Notes under the pieces: generated by a model
The model's database searches: none
Seen by the model: the letters and a program-made list of their open reading frames with translations, nothing else
Told to the model about the DNA's origin: nothing
Assembly (NCBI GenBank): GCA_033977485.1
Contig: CM066988.1
Location: 30,500,001 to 30,564,000 of the forward strand
Reading direction: 5' to 3'
Origin: Hydrangea macrophylla
Taxonomy: Eukaryota > Streptophyta > Magnoliopsida > Cornales > Hydrangeaceae
DNA: 64,000 nucleotides
In this document: positions 1 through 11,159 of the stretch, in pieces
Numbering within the stretch: the stretch's first letter is position 1
How the letters are laid out: each line of letters opens with the position of its first letter
Program-made: the position numbers and the translations under genes

Positions 1-415
1 CTTGAGTTACAAGAGTAAAGTAATGACTACAAGCCTAGCAAATTTTCGATCTTGAAATTATAATAAGGGCATATATTTTGATAATAGGATTTAAAAAAAA
101 CATTTATAGAAATGTGCAGATATTAATGTCATAACCCTTGCGCATATTTTAGAATGTAGAGATGACTTCAATGGCAAAAGTATTTGATCTTAGGAAAGAC
201 AATTAGTTGATTAGGGACAAACTATTTAAATTGGTACCACAAAGTAACATATACGTTTGAATGAACAAGGATCTCTTAGCGAACTTATCTCAATCAATGA
301 TCCAACCTATTGATCCCAAATTGGATCTTGGGCCCAATGTTGTCAAAGACCTTAAGGGCCTATAGAATTTAATTCTAGAAAGATCATCATACGTGCCTTA
401 TTTTGATAAAGCAAT
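1..415 (+). other. Decayed flank of a copia relic, left of E1
   Basis: AT-rich sequence with no coding region I can support. From about 183 it is the first copy of a roughly 306-bp tandem duplication whose second copy lies at about 10876-11158. It is continuous with 10807 onward once E1 is removed, so it belongs to the same old copia-derived locus. E1's left target-site duplication GCAAT is at 411-415. Confidence 0.6.
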
Positions 416-845
416 TGTAACACCTGTAATTTTTCTTTCATTAATAATATCAGTTTTTTTTTAATTTCTGTATTGGACCGACTATAGTATTATATTTTTA
501 TTTTAATTACGTGACGGTATGGACGTGTTGTAGTATTACCATATAGACTGTAGTAACCATACCGACTCGACCATAATAAGATTTAACTTAGTCCCGTACC
601 CGGACCCGGACATTAGAATTAATACCCGGTTGTACGTAAATCTAGATTGACACGTATATCGAGGAACTTATGCACGTAAATTGAGAAAGTTGCACACTAC
701 CCGAGGTGGGCCCCACATGGTCGGCAACATGGCAGCCCCATGCGCCACTCCTTACACTTGTCATCTCCTCCCATGACATTTGTCCACATATTGGACATGT
801 GTCTTTGCATGAACTCATGCAAATGACACCTAGCCATGCCAATCT

Positions 846-854
846 CCTATATAA
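846..854 (+). promoter_or_regulatory. TATA box of the E1 5' LTR
   Basis: CTATATAAC lies about 430 bp into the LTR and is preserved at 8098-8106 in the 3' LTR. Conservation in both LTRs and the position fit the retrotransposon's own pol II promoter. Confidence 0.6.
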
Positions 855-1149
855 CATGCACATACACACATTTGAGACACTTTTGTCTCTACAATCTGCA
901 TATAATTGAGAGGGAGAAAGAGCTAGAGTTATAGCTCCATGGAAGAATAGAAGAAGAAGAAGTTCATCCTTGAAGTTTGAAGATTCAAGCTTCACTAAGC
1001 ATCAACCAATATCAAGCTTAAATTTCAAGCTTTAGTGAGTAATAGTGAGTAATCTAACTTAATTTAGAACCCATATAATATGTACTAATGTTTAGTAGAA
1101 GTTTGATGTTGTTGTGTTGAAGTTTTCATGACATGCAAGACAAATCCAT

Positions 1150-1690
1150 AAATCTGAGAAACTGAAACTCTCAGCAGAACATAGTTTAGTAAAATGAATG
1201 TTTTGTGCAGCTCAAAAATCCGAATTAAGCTAGGTTTTTTTGTGGTAAAATCAAACTCATATATCTACAAATAACTCTTCTATAGATCAGTTTAGAAATC
1301 AATCCTTCATGGGTGAAATGCATGTACAACGCAGTGTTATAAATCTGAGAAACTGAACTTTCAGCAGAACATAGTTTAGTAAAATGAATGTTTTGTGCAG
1401 CTCATAAATGCGAATTAAGCTAGGTTTTTTTGTGAAGAAAGCTAACTCATTTATCTACAAATAACCTTCTATAACTCAGTCTAAAACCCCTCCTTCATAG
1501 GTGAAATTCACGTACAATGTAGTACTATAAATCTGGGACAGAACAGTCCGAGATATAAGAAATGTTTTGTAAAATAAATAGCTTGAGTAGCCAAAAATGT
1601 AATTGAAGCTAGATTTTTTTTATACATGAAGATATTCCTATTATCTATAATGTTTTAGTTTTGAGTTTGATCCACAAAGCAATTTATCAT
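1150..1690 (+). repeat. Tandem units of about 185 bp in the E1 5' LTR (3 units)
   Basis: Units start near 1150, 1341 and 1530 with ATAAATCTG(A/G)GA. Each carries a CAGAACA(T)AG...TAAAATGAATG segment followed by ATCTACAAATAA and an AATGCA.GTACAA tail. The third unit is more diverged. The 3' LTR has four units from about 8400 because one extra unit sits near 8590-8770; this accounts for most of the 155-bp length difference between the LTRs. Confidence 0.8.
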
Positions 1691-2338
1691 GCCCAAATAA
1701 ATCATGTTAATTCAGTCAACACAGTGAAAATGTATCTTGGCAGATTGTACAACTTTTTGTATAAAGTTTTGTTTATGCATGGTGTTGATTGTTGATGCTA
1801 GTTTTCCGGTACATGTGTTGTTATGAAAATCTCTTGCTATGGTAGTGATATCGTGTAGATGAGTATGTTAAGGGTTTCGTCTATGTGTTTATTGGTATTA
1901 AATTCACGTTATAAATCTATGAGCAACGTGCTATGTTTTCTATTGTTATGAATATAGTCTAATGACCGTTGAAAGTTCATACCCAAACTAAAAGTATATT
2001 GTATGGCACAATTCTTGCATTGATAAGTGATCGAGAAAGTTTCCATCATAAGTATATTGAGAGGAAAACGGAATGTCGGACGTATAGCGAAATATTAACG
2101 GTTATAAATGGATGATATTAAGGAACTAAACTACGAAACGTGCGAATGCGTAAAATAATGATAAAACCTTCGATAACAGATTTAATGCAAATAAGGGACA
2201 TTGGGCCTCGTTTCTAGTCGTGTGACTACTAGTCAAAGTTGATCCGTGAACTTTCGTGTCATGTTTGGATATTTCTTACAAAATTGGTCTTTCGGTAATT
2301 CCATGGTGTCGATTGGTGAGTTATGTTTTGTTCCTTGA

Positions 2339-2605
2339 TCTGAGGATAGGCATGACGTGTTCGGTCAAGTGCTAATGACCTGAGGATCTTCATGACGTGT
2401 TCGATCAAGTAGTTGATTAGTTTTCTGCACCCTTGGACTAAGTATCGGCATGACGTGTTCGGTTATGTACAGGTGACCTGAGGATCGGCATGACGTGTTC
2501 ATCCAAGTGATTATTAATTTCTCGTACCCTTGGTCTGAGGATCGGCATGATGTGTTCGATAATGTGCGGGCGACCTGAGGATCAGCATGACATGTTCGAC
2601 CGAGA
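2339..2605 (+). repeat. E1 LTR minisatellite (about 40-bp core, 6 copies)
   Basis: Six variants of CTGAGGATCGGCATGACGTG plus TTCGGT(C/T)AAGTG, spaced alternately about 40 and 55-60 bp. The same six-copy array is at 9748-10005 in the 3' LTR. Non-coding. Confidence 0.85.
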
Positions 2606-3403
2606 GATTGTTAATGTCCTGTACACTTATGCCATTTGGGCGACAGTTTGAGTGCCTGTTGGGCGACAATTAACTATTCATTGTTGAGTGTTGTTCTTTC
2701 TTGACCAGTAAATGCATTTGGAGTTAAGTTTTCTTTCAGTCAATGTCATTAGTTAGTTCAGTTCTGGGTTGTGTTTCAAAAGGAATGATTGGGTTTAAAT
2801 ATGGCATGATTTTGAGAATAAGAAAAAACGAACAAGACATAGTATCGAGAATAAGAAATGATGAACGAGATATGGTTTCGAGAAATAAGAAGAGATGAAG
2901 AATAACTTGCCTTAAGTGGTGGTAACCTTAAGGGGACCCTCACATAGCTTAACCGCTAATGGCTTTTCATGCCGCTGGACCTTCCACGTCCAGCCTTTGC
3001 AGGTCCAGACGAAGCCGATTGCTATCAAGATGCTGACTTTACTACTAAAGACTATGCTAGTGAAGATTACTACGAGGAAGGCTACGGTTTCGCCAGCTGA
3101 AGACTTTGGAGCTTTTCTTTTGTTATAGTTCTGTTATTATTATGTTAGTGATGTAATAGTTTAGCTGGTCTTGTAATATGTACCCTTTGGATATCTTTTT
3201 GGCCTGTAATATACTACCGATATAAGACTTGGATGTTTTAAATTTCTGCTTCCGCTGAACTTAATCACTTTCCCATATCACATTATTGTTATAAGCATGT
3301 TTGGACCATCAGGTGACACTCACAACCAGTCACGTGTCTACGAACCCATAAAGGAAATTTATTTTTCCCTATTTTTGGTACTTCGAGGCGTGACAGGGAT
3401 TTT

Positions 3404-3418
3404 TGGTATCAAAGCTTT
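3404..3418 (+). other. E1 primer-binding site (initiator Met tRNA type)
   Basis: TGGTATCAAAGC, one base from the usual plant gypsy PBS TGGTATCAGAGC, starts 8 bp after the LTR end. It is the expected site for the initiator Met tRNA that primes minus-strand DNA synthesis. Confidence 0.75.
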
Positions 3419-3518
3419 AGGTTTAGACGCGCTCACTGATTGTCCTACACCTTAAGTTATGAGCCTAAGATTTACCTCGTATTAGTACTGACACTAAGTT
3501 AGCTCCTCTTACATGACT

Positions 3519-4188
3519 ATGGAGTCGATCTTCAGTCACAATGATTTCGGAGGTCACTATAATCGCGATGGTCATATCCAGCCTGCCGACCCTGTACTAT
3601 ATCGACAGCAGATCCGCCAGATGGCGAGGCACATTTTAGAAGAGGAAATGCGGAGAGCCGTGCATACCGATGCACTGCAGTATCCAGATTCATGCTTCAG
3701 AGACTACCATACTTATCCAGCAGGAGCTTATCATCATGGCTCAGGACGAGGCACTATACGACGATATACTCTTCCCGATTATCATGGCCGCACCAACACC
3801 ACCATTCTTACCCAAGTCCATACCAGAGCCAGATGCAGATTCAGACTCCATGGATACAGATAGCGACGATGACATAGTGAGTGGAGAGGATTCTGCAAGT
3901 AGTGATCACTCAGCAGACGACCCATCTGATGGTGACGACACAGATGACGACGATAACCTAACAATTAAGGACGATCTGGCGAGTAGCAACAACGAGCCAA
4001 TCGAGGAGGTTGACCCAGCAGACGATCTTCAGAGAGCAGGGGACGATGTACACGACCATCCAATACCACTAGTTGACGGGGACAAGATGATACCGATACC
4101 TGAGCAGAAATATGAAGCAGATCTAGCTGACATTGAGGAGGAGGAGGAGGAGGAGGACACTGAGGAGGAGTTCTTCGAGGACCCATAA
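3519..4188 (+). pseudogene. ORF0 of E1: pre-gag FGGH/acidic-tail protein
   Basis: Lies between the PBS and where gag should be. I do not recognise it as a known family. The start (ATG at 3519) gives an N-terminus with a DFGGH motif at about residues 9-13, followed by HIQPADPVLY, which is nearly the same as HIEPADPVLY in the E3 copy. A frameshift between about 3700 and 3860 moves the frame; the second part (open 3670-4188) is a strongly acidic tail rich in Asp, Glu and Ser, ending in runs of Glu. No membrane segment or zinc knuckle is visible. It is homologous to the pre-gag ORFs at 35184-36015 and 19227-19835, and to the start at 17350. Function unknown; a Gag N-terminal extension or separate leader protein are both possible. 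Confidence 0.7.
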
Positions 4189-6700
4189 TAGATAATAAGA
4201 GAGGAAAACTTTACCTTGGCTTTGGTAGGAAAGTACCATAGTAAGCAGTCATATACTTTCTAGTCATCTCACTCCTTTTGAGTAAATAGATGCCTTCTAT
4301 TCTAATGGCCATTTCTTCTGAAAATGGTATCTATATATTTTGTAATGTGGCTCCGATTGCCATCAATAACTATTGTGATACACTCCTTGATAAGTAATTC
4401 ATTTCCTTGAATTTTTAGAAATTCCCCAGTCAACAATTCTTGAGTATGTACCTTGATCATCTGATTCTTGACAAATTCTTTTGAGAACAAGTTCGATCAC
4501 TAGTACTGGAAAGTCATTCTTTTGACTTATTATTCTTTGAACTAAAATCTTAAAAGTTCATTGTCTTTGAAATTATTCTAAATAAATTTGATTACTAATA
4601 CTGCAAAGTCATTCTTTTTAACTTATTATCCCTTGAACAAATTCTTACAAGTTCATTTTATTTGAAATAATTCTAAATGAGTTCTCTGTTCTTGTTTTTG
4701 TTAGGAACTCAAAAATGTTGTACTCTCTGAACATCTTGACCTCTTATTGTCTCTCTCAGTTGCTACCTTATTCTTTATCAGTAGGGTTTCATTTGGACTA
4801 TTTCACATATGAAATACGTAATTCTTATTTCATTCATTGAAGGCCTTATGCCATCAGTTACTTTCATTTCCTACAAATCTTGAGATAGTATGATTACTTC
4901 CATAGTAATCAGTCATCCTATTATTGTTAGATTTACATTTTATTCTTGAATGGATCACATCATTCTACAATTATACTTCTATCTGTGAGGATTCATATGC
5001 CTTTTCATATTCGGCTTCATTTTGGGTCAATCTGTTCAATCGTCCAATCATCGTATTCTAGCTACCGGGATTATGATGATAACCATAATGTGAAATATAA
5101 CAGGTCAGGTTATGATTGCTTCGTATAAGGTATGATAGAAACCTTATAGACACAAACTCATACGTAGGAACAGAAGAATCTTCTCGATCTCTGCAATGGA
5201 TTAATCATCTCAAACAACTGAGGACCAGTCCAGAAGGCTAAGCAACATAATACCTAAGGACATCGATCCCACCGGTGTATTTGGAAGACTGATACAAGGC
5301 TTATGGAAGACCACTGATGGCACTAGCACAAGTGACTATGGAAAGGAGTTGTTTAGACACCTCCATATCGTCCATTCAGAATCACTTTTTAGACCACTCA
5401 AGCCACAACCTACTACACTACCAAGGTCAACCCTATTATAAGGAGCACATGAGATATTGACTTAACCCGAGGCAATGGAAGACGCAAGAACAAAATATAC
5501 CTTCAACAGATCGAACAACCTCATAGACTGTTGACATCAACCACATTTAATCACAACAAATGACTCGTACCGCGAACATTAGTGAAGATGAGTACCGCAT
5601 TCCACCTTCAAGCCAATGATCAGATCGCATAGGGCCTACCAAGAGAAGACACGTTTCAGGTTTACAACATCGATGTTCCATCAAAACGCTGAAGAAATGC
5701 ATCTCTGACCCTGCGCACGTTATAAATTAAAACCATGTAACGTTGAGTAATTCTATTCATCTTTTTGATTTAACTCCTTTTGAGTAAACCCACTATTCTC
5801 TACCATTGGTTGCGTTAGATCAATTATCCTTATGACGAACCTTGGGATGTCCTTTATTGTTTCACTAATTGACAGTCATTCGTTGTCATCTCTGATTTCA
5901 CTTAACAAGATTTTGGATCATTCTGATCAGTGATAAATCCAATTGTGAATTCATTTGATTTCTAATGCTATAAGTCACCTCTTTGGACTTATCACCATGA
6001 AAATCGATTCCAATAATTCATTTATAAACCAATCATTGTAAGTCATTTAGACTTATGATCTGTTGAATTAATCTTTGTAAATCGTTTGGACTGTCAACCG
6101 TTTGACCAACTTTTGCAAGTGCGTATCCCTTGACATTATTGCAAAGGATCTCTTTGTATTTGTTCACCTAAGGAACTCAAGCATATTGCACTCCTTTGTA
6201 AATTAGACTTCATTTCCTTTCATTTCACAAATTCTTCCTATTGCTAACCTTGACTTTTATCATTAAGGCTTCACCTAAATTATTGGCTCATGAGACAAGG
6301 AATTCTTATGTCCTACCTGGGAGGCCTTGCGCCTATAGTCATTGCATTATTATGATTGTCCTACAGTAATCATCTAATGGTTATTCTCAGATACTCATTC
6401 TATACATTGTGATCCTACAAGTGATTGATCATGTACCTCTTCGTTTCTAACTCAGTACATAATGAGTATTCATTTTGTTATGAATTCAACTCCTTACAAG
6501 TGAATTCAATCCTACTCCAATTACCAGTAACAACTTATATGCTTGGTATTAATTAATGTATGGAGAAATTGCTTAACGACTTGTGTCATCACCTACGATG
6601 TCGAAACTCCACGACGATTTCATGTCAACACGAAAAGGAACTCAATCACAATAAGACGCTTAAAAGGACGCCATGACCCCTACAAGTTATAGAAGATAAT
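4189..6700 (+). other. AT-rich non-coding interior of E1 with a diverged internal duplication
   Basis: No protein domain is visible in six frames. The stretch from about 4260 to 5700 resembles about 5740 to 7100. Both begin with ACTCCTTTTGAGTAAA, then carry AAGTCA(T/C)...TTTGGACTTAT-like phrases, then GTT(A/C)..AGGAACTCAA. The copies are diverged (perhaps 60-65 percent by eye), so the duplication is old. No source gene could be identified. Confidence 0.5.
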
Positions 6701-6960
6701 CGTGAGACCAACTAGACTTCTCAACCATCGCATCAAGAAGCCGAGAGGTAAGAATCTTGCCGATCAAAGAGGCAAAGAAATAATGAAAGGAAAGTTAATC
6801 AGACTACCGTTTAGACACATCCAAAGTAACGTGATATCTGCGACATTTGCGGAATATCTAGACATCACTTCAAAGAATGCAAAGCACTGAAATAGCTCAC
6901 AAGTTGATAGGCGCAATGCTTCAATTCTGAAAAGACTGGACGTGTGTGCAAAGATTGTCC
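6701..6960 (+). pseudogene. E1 gag nucleocapsid remnant (two zinc knuckles)
   Basis: In one frame near 6838-6880 the peptide CDICGISRHHFKEC keeps the full CX2CX4HX4C spacing of a retrotransposon nucleocapsid knuckle. A second copy follows near 6929-6950 with its second Cys changed to Ser and its His to Arg. Stops separate the two. The rest of gag upstream is unrecognisable. The role in an intact element would be packaging of the RNA genome. Confidence 0.6.
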
Positions 6961-7324
6961 AGAACGAGGAACTTAGAACAAGGTTCCACCACACAGAAGA
7001 TCCCGAAAGAGAACTTGCAGATCACCAAATTAATCCTAGCATTGAACAAGTCGAAAGACCGAAGGTGCCATATTCAATGTCAGAACTTTGAATTTCACTT
7101 GGCATTGTTTTAGCAAATAAGTTTGGACATTTGAAAGAATTTGTGAGAAGGTCTGATTAGTTAGCTAGTGGAAACCTCAAAACCTTAAAATCTGAGATAT
7201 GATTAGTACCTTATACTTTCTAAGACCTAGCAAACTATAGATTTCGAGGACAAAATCCTCTGATAAGGTAGGTAGAGATGTAGCACCTGAATTTCTCCAG
7301 AAATTCCACGTAGGATATTAGAAA

Positions 7325-7625
7325 TTAGTGATGTTGCCACCAAGGTTGTCATGTATTCACAATGTTTTTCACATCAATATGTTGAAGGAGTATCATCAGG
7401 GTGTGACGCCACATGTAATCCACTTCAAGGACATTAAGGTGAATAACAACGTGTCTTACACCGAGAGGCCCATCAAGATTTTGGGTGAGAAACCAAGAAG
7501 CTGTGGAACAAGGAGATCCCATTGGTGAAAGTTCAATGGAATCATCATGATGAAAGAGAAGCTTCGTGGGAAATGGAGTCAGAGATGCGAGAGAAATATC
7601 TTTTCTATTTTGTAAATAGATAACC
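7325..7625 (+). pseudogene. E1 integrase tail with chromodomain-like end
   Basis: Reading from 7328 the protein matches the end of Tekay/Del integrases: PPRLSCIHNVFHINMLKEY, then VIHFKDIKVN...YTERPIKILG. After a frameshift near 7490 come WNKEIPLVKVQWNHHDEREA and SWEMESEMREKY. The same block is found in E2 (25930-26220) and E3 (30400-30693). In chromoviral elements this end is thought to steer insertion to marked chromatin. The catalytic core is absent. Confidence 0.75.
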
Positions 7626-7666
7626 TCTAATTTCGAGGACGAAATCCTTTAATAGGTGATGGAAGA

Positions 7667-10600
7667 TGTAACACCTGTAATTTTTCTTTCATTAATAATA
7701 TCAGTTTTTTTCGAATTTCTGTATTGGACCGACTATATTATTAAATTTTTATTTTAATTACGTGACGGTATGGACGTGCTGTAGTATTACCATATAGACT
7801 ATAGTAACCATACCGACTCGACCATAATAAGATTTAACTTAGTCCCGTACCCGGACCCGGACATTAGAATTAATACCCGGTTGTACATAAATCGAGACCG
7901 ACACGTATACCAAGGAACTTATACACGTAAACCGAGAAAGTTACACACAACCCGAGGTAGCCTCCACATGGCCGCCCACATGGCAGTCCCATGTGCCACT
8001 CCTTACACTTGTCATCTCCTCCCATGACATTTGTCCACATATTGGACATGTGTCTTTGCATGAACTCATGCAAATGACACCTAGCCATGCCAATCTCCTA
8101 TATAACATGCACATACACACATTTGAGACACTTTTGTCTCTACAATCTGCATATAATTGAGAGGGAGAAAGAGCTAGAGTTATAGCTCCATGGAAGAATA
8201 GAAGAAGAAGAAGTTCATCCTTGAAGTTTGAAGATTCAAGCTTCACTAAGCATCAACCAATATCAAGCTTAAATTTCAAGCTTTAGTGAGTAATAGTGAG
8301 TAATCTAACTCAATTTAGAACCCATATAATATGTACTAATGTTTAGTAGAAGTTTGATGTTGTTGTGTTGAAGTTTTCATGACATGCAAGACAAATCCAT
8401 AAATCTGAGAAACTGAAACTCTCAGCAGAACATAGTTTAGTAAAATGAATGTTTTGTGCAGCTCAAAAATCCGAATTAAGCTAGGTTTTTTTGTGGTAAA
8501 ATCAAACTCATATATCTACAAATAACTCTTCTATAGATCAGTTTAGAAATCACTCCTTCATGGGTGAAATGCATGTACAACGCAGTGTTATAAACCTGGG
8601 AAAACATAAAATTCCAGCAGATTGTAGTTTAGTAAAATGGATGTTTTGAAAATTGAAATTAAGCTAGATATTTTTGTGGTAAAAGCTAACTCATTTATCT
8701 ACAAATAACTCTTCTATAGCTCAGTCTAGAAATCAATCCTTAATGGGGGAAATGCATGTACAACGCAGTGTTATAAATCTGAGAAACTGAAACTTTCAGC
8801 AGAACATAGTTTAGTAAAACGAATGATTTATGCAGCTCAAAAATGGTAATTAAGCTAGATTTTTTAGTGAATAAATCTAACTCATTTATCTACAAATAAC
8901 CCTTCTATAGCTCAGTCTAAACACCCCTCCTTCATAGGTGAAATTCACGTACAATGCAGTACTATAAATCTGGGATAGAACAGTCCGAGATATAAGAAAT
9001 GTCTTGTAAAATAAATAGTTTGAGTAGCTCAAAAATGTAATTGAAGCTAGATTCTTTTTTGTACATGAAGATATTCCTATTATCTATAATGTTTTAGTTT
9101 TTAGTTTGATCAACAAAGCAATTTATCATGCCCAAATAAATCATGTTAATTCAGTCAACACAGTGATTTTGTATAATGTTTTGTTTATGCATTGTGTTGA
9201 TTGTTGATGCTAGTTTTCCGGTACATGTGTTATGAAAATCTCGTGCTATGGTAGTGCTATCGCATAGATGAGTATGTTAAGGGTTTCGTCCATGTGTTTA
9301 TTGGTATTAAATTCACGTTATAAATCCATGAGCTACGTGCTATGTTTTCTATTGTTATGAATATAGTCTAATGACCGTTGAAAGTTCATACCCAAACTAT
9401 AAGTATATTGTATGGCACAATTATTGCGTTGATAACTGATCGGGAAATTTTCCATCGTAAGTATATTGAGAGGAAAATAGAATGTCGGACGTATAACAAA
9501 ATATTAACGGTTATAAATGGATGATATTAATGAACTAAACTATGAAACGTGCAAACGCGTAAAATAATGATAAAACCTTCGATAATAGATTTAATGCGAA
9601 TAAGGGACATCGGGTCTCGTTTCTAGTCGTGTGACTATTGGTCAAAGTTGATCCATGAACTTTCGTGTAGTATTTGGATATTTCTTACAAAATTGGTCTT
9701 TCGGTAATTCCATGGTGTCGATTGGTGAGTTATGTTTTGTTCCTTGATCTGAGGATCGACATGACGTATTTGGTCAAGTGCGGATGACCTGAGAATCATC
9801 ATGACGTGTTTGATCAAGTAGTTGATTAGTTTTTCGCACCCTTGGACTGAGGATCGACATGACGTGTTTGGTTATGTACGGGTGACCTGAGGATCGGCAT
9901 GACGTGTTCGTCCAAGTGATTATTAATTTCCCGTACCCATGGTCTGAGGATCGGCATGACGTGTTCGGTAACGTGCGGGCAACCTGAGGATCAGTATGAC
10001 GTGTTCGACCAAGAGATTGTTAATGTCCCGCACACTTATGTCATTTGGGCGACAGTTTGAGTGACAGTTGGGCGACAGTTAACTATTCATTGTTGAGTGT
10101 TGTTCTTTCTTGACCAGTAAATGCATTTGAAGTTAAGTCTTCTTTCAGTCAATGTCATTGGTCAGTTCAGTTCTGGGTTAAGTTTCAAAAGGAATGATTG
10201 GGTTTAAATATGGCATGATTTTGAGAATAGAAAAGACGAACAAGACATAGTATCGAGAATAAGAAATGATGAACGAGATATGGTTTTGAGAAATAAGAAG
10301 AGATGAAGAATAACTTACCTTAAGTGGTGGTAACCTTAAGGGGACCCTCACATAGCTTAACCGCTAACGGCTTTTCATACCGCTGGACCTTCCACGTCCA
10401 GCCTTTGCAGGTCCAGACGGAGCCGACTGCTATCAAGATCCTGACTTTAGTACTGAAGACTATGCTAGTGAAGATTACTACGAGGAAGGCTACAGTTTCG
10501 CCAGCTGAAGACTTTGGAGCTTTTCTTTTGTTATAGTTATGTTATTACTATGTTAGTGATGTAATAGTTTAGCTGGTCATTTAATATGTACCTTTTGGAT

Positions 10601-10801
10601 ATCTTTTTGGCCTGTAATATACTACCGATGTAAGACTTGGGTGTTTTAAATTTCTGCTTCCGCTGAACTTAATCACTTTCCCATATCACATTATTGTTAT
10701 AAGCATGTTTGGACAATCAGGTGACACTCACAACCAGTCAGGTGTCTACGAACCCATAAAGAAATTTTTTTTCCCTATTTTTGGTACTTCGGGGCGTGAT
10801 A
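7667..10801 (+). repeat. E1 3' LTR (3135 bp)
   Basis: Starts TGTAACACCTG just after a purine-rich GGTGATGGAAGA tract that serves as the polypurine primer, and ends GGCGTGATA. It carries the TATA box at 8098-8106, four units of about 185 bp from about 8400, and the six-copy minisatellite at 9748-10005. Confidence 0.93.
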
Positions 10802-10875
10802 GCAATATACACGATGATCTAATTTGGGTATATAAGAACTACCTAATGACCTAAGAACATGGAATAACAAAATTA

Positions 10876-11158
10876 ATTGATCTTAGAAAGACAATTAGTT
10901 GATTAGGGACAAACTATATAAATTGGTACCACAAAGTAACATATACATTTGAATGAGCAAAGATCACTTAGAGAACTTATCTTAATCAATGATCCAACCT
11001 ATTGATCCCAAATTTGATCTAGGGCCCAATGTTGTCAAAGATCTTAAGGGCATGTAGATTTTAATTCTAGAAAGATCATCACACATAACTTATTTTGATA
11101 AAGCAATATGCACGGGCATATAAGAACTACCCAATGACCTAAGAACATTGAATAAAGT
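10876..11158 (+). repeat. Second copy of the ~306-bp tandem duplication (E1 empty site)
   Basis: Matches 183-415 joined to 10807-10875 from GATCTTAG(G)AAAGACAATTAG through TGACCTAAGAACAT. At 11099-11110 it reads GATAAAGCAATATGCACGG across the point where the first copy is split by E1, so it preserves the uninterrupted target sequence. Confidence 0.85.
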
Positions 11159-11159
11159 T

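Larger units (their letters stand above)
416..3395 (+). repeat. E1 5' LTR (2980 bp)
   Basis: Starts TGTAACACCTG and ends GGCGTGACA. It matches 7667-10801 almost base for base apart from an extra internal unit in the 3' copy. It holds a TATA box at 846-854, a block of roughly 185-bp units from about 1150, and a minisatellite at 2339-2605. Its start resembles the E3 LTR, so E1 and E3 are related families. Confidence 0.93.
416..10801 (+). mobile_element. E1: Ty3/gypsy (Tekay/Del-like) element, internally deleted
   Basis: A complete LTR-to-LTR insertion with TG...A ends and a perfect 5-bp duplication GCAAT at 411-415 and 10802-10806. The 5' LTR is followed by an initiator-Met type PBS. The internal part is only about 4.3 kb: a pre-gag acidic ORF, a long AT-rich non-coding tract, gag zinc-knuckle remnants and a chromodomain-like integrase tail. 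Protease, RT, RNase H and the integrase core are missing, so it cannot move alone. Tekay/Del placement rests on the long LTRs, the PBS and the C-terminal chromodomain-like tail. It interrupts a copia relic. Confidence 0.9.

Noticed and set aside
3404..3418. tRNA-like sequences at PBS positions
   Set aside because: Only the 12-18 nt complementary to a tRNA 3' end is present; no cloverleaf can be formed.
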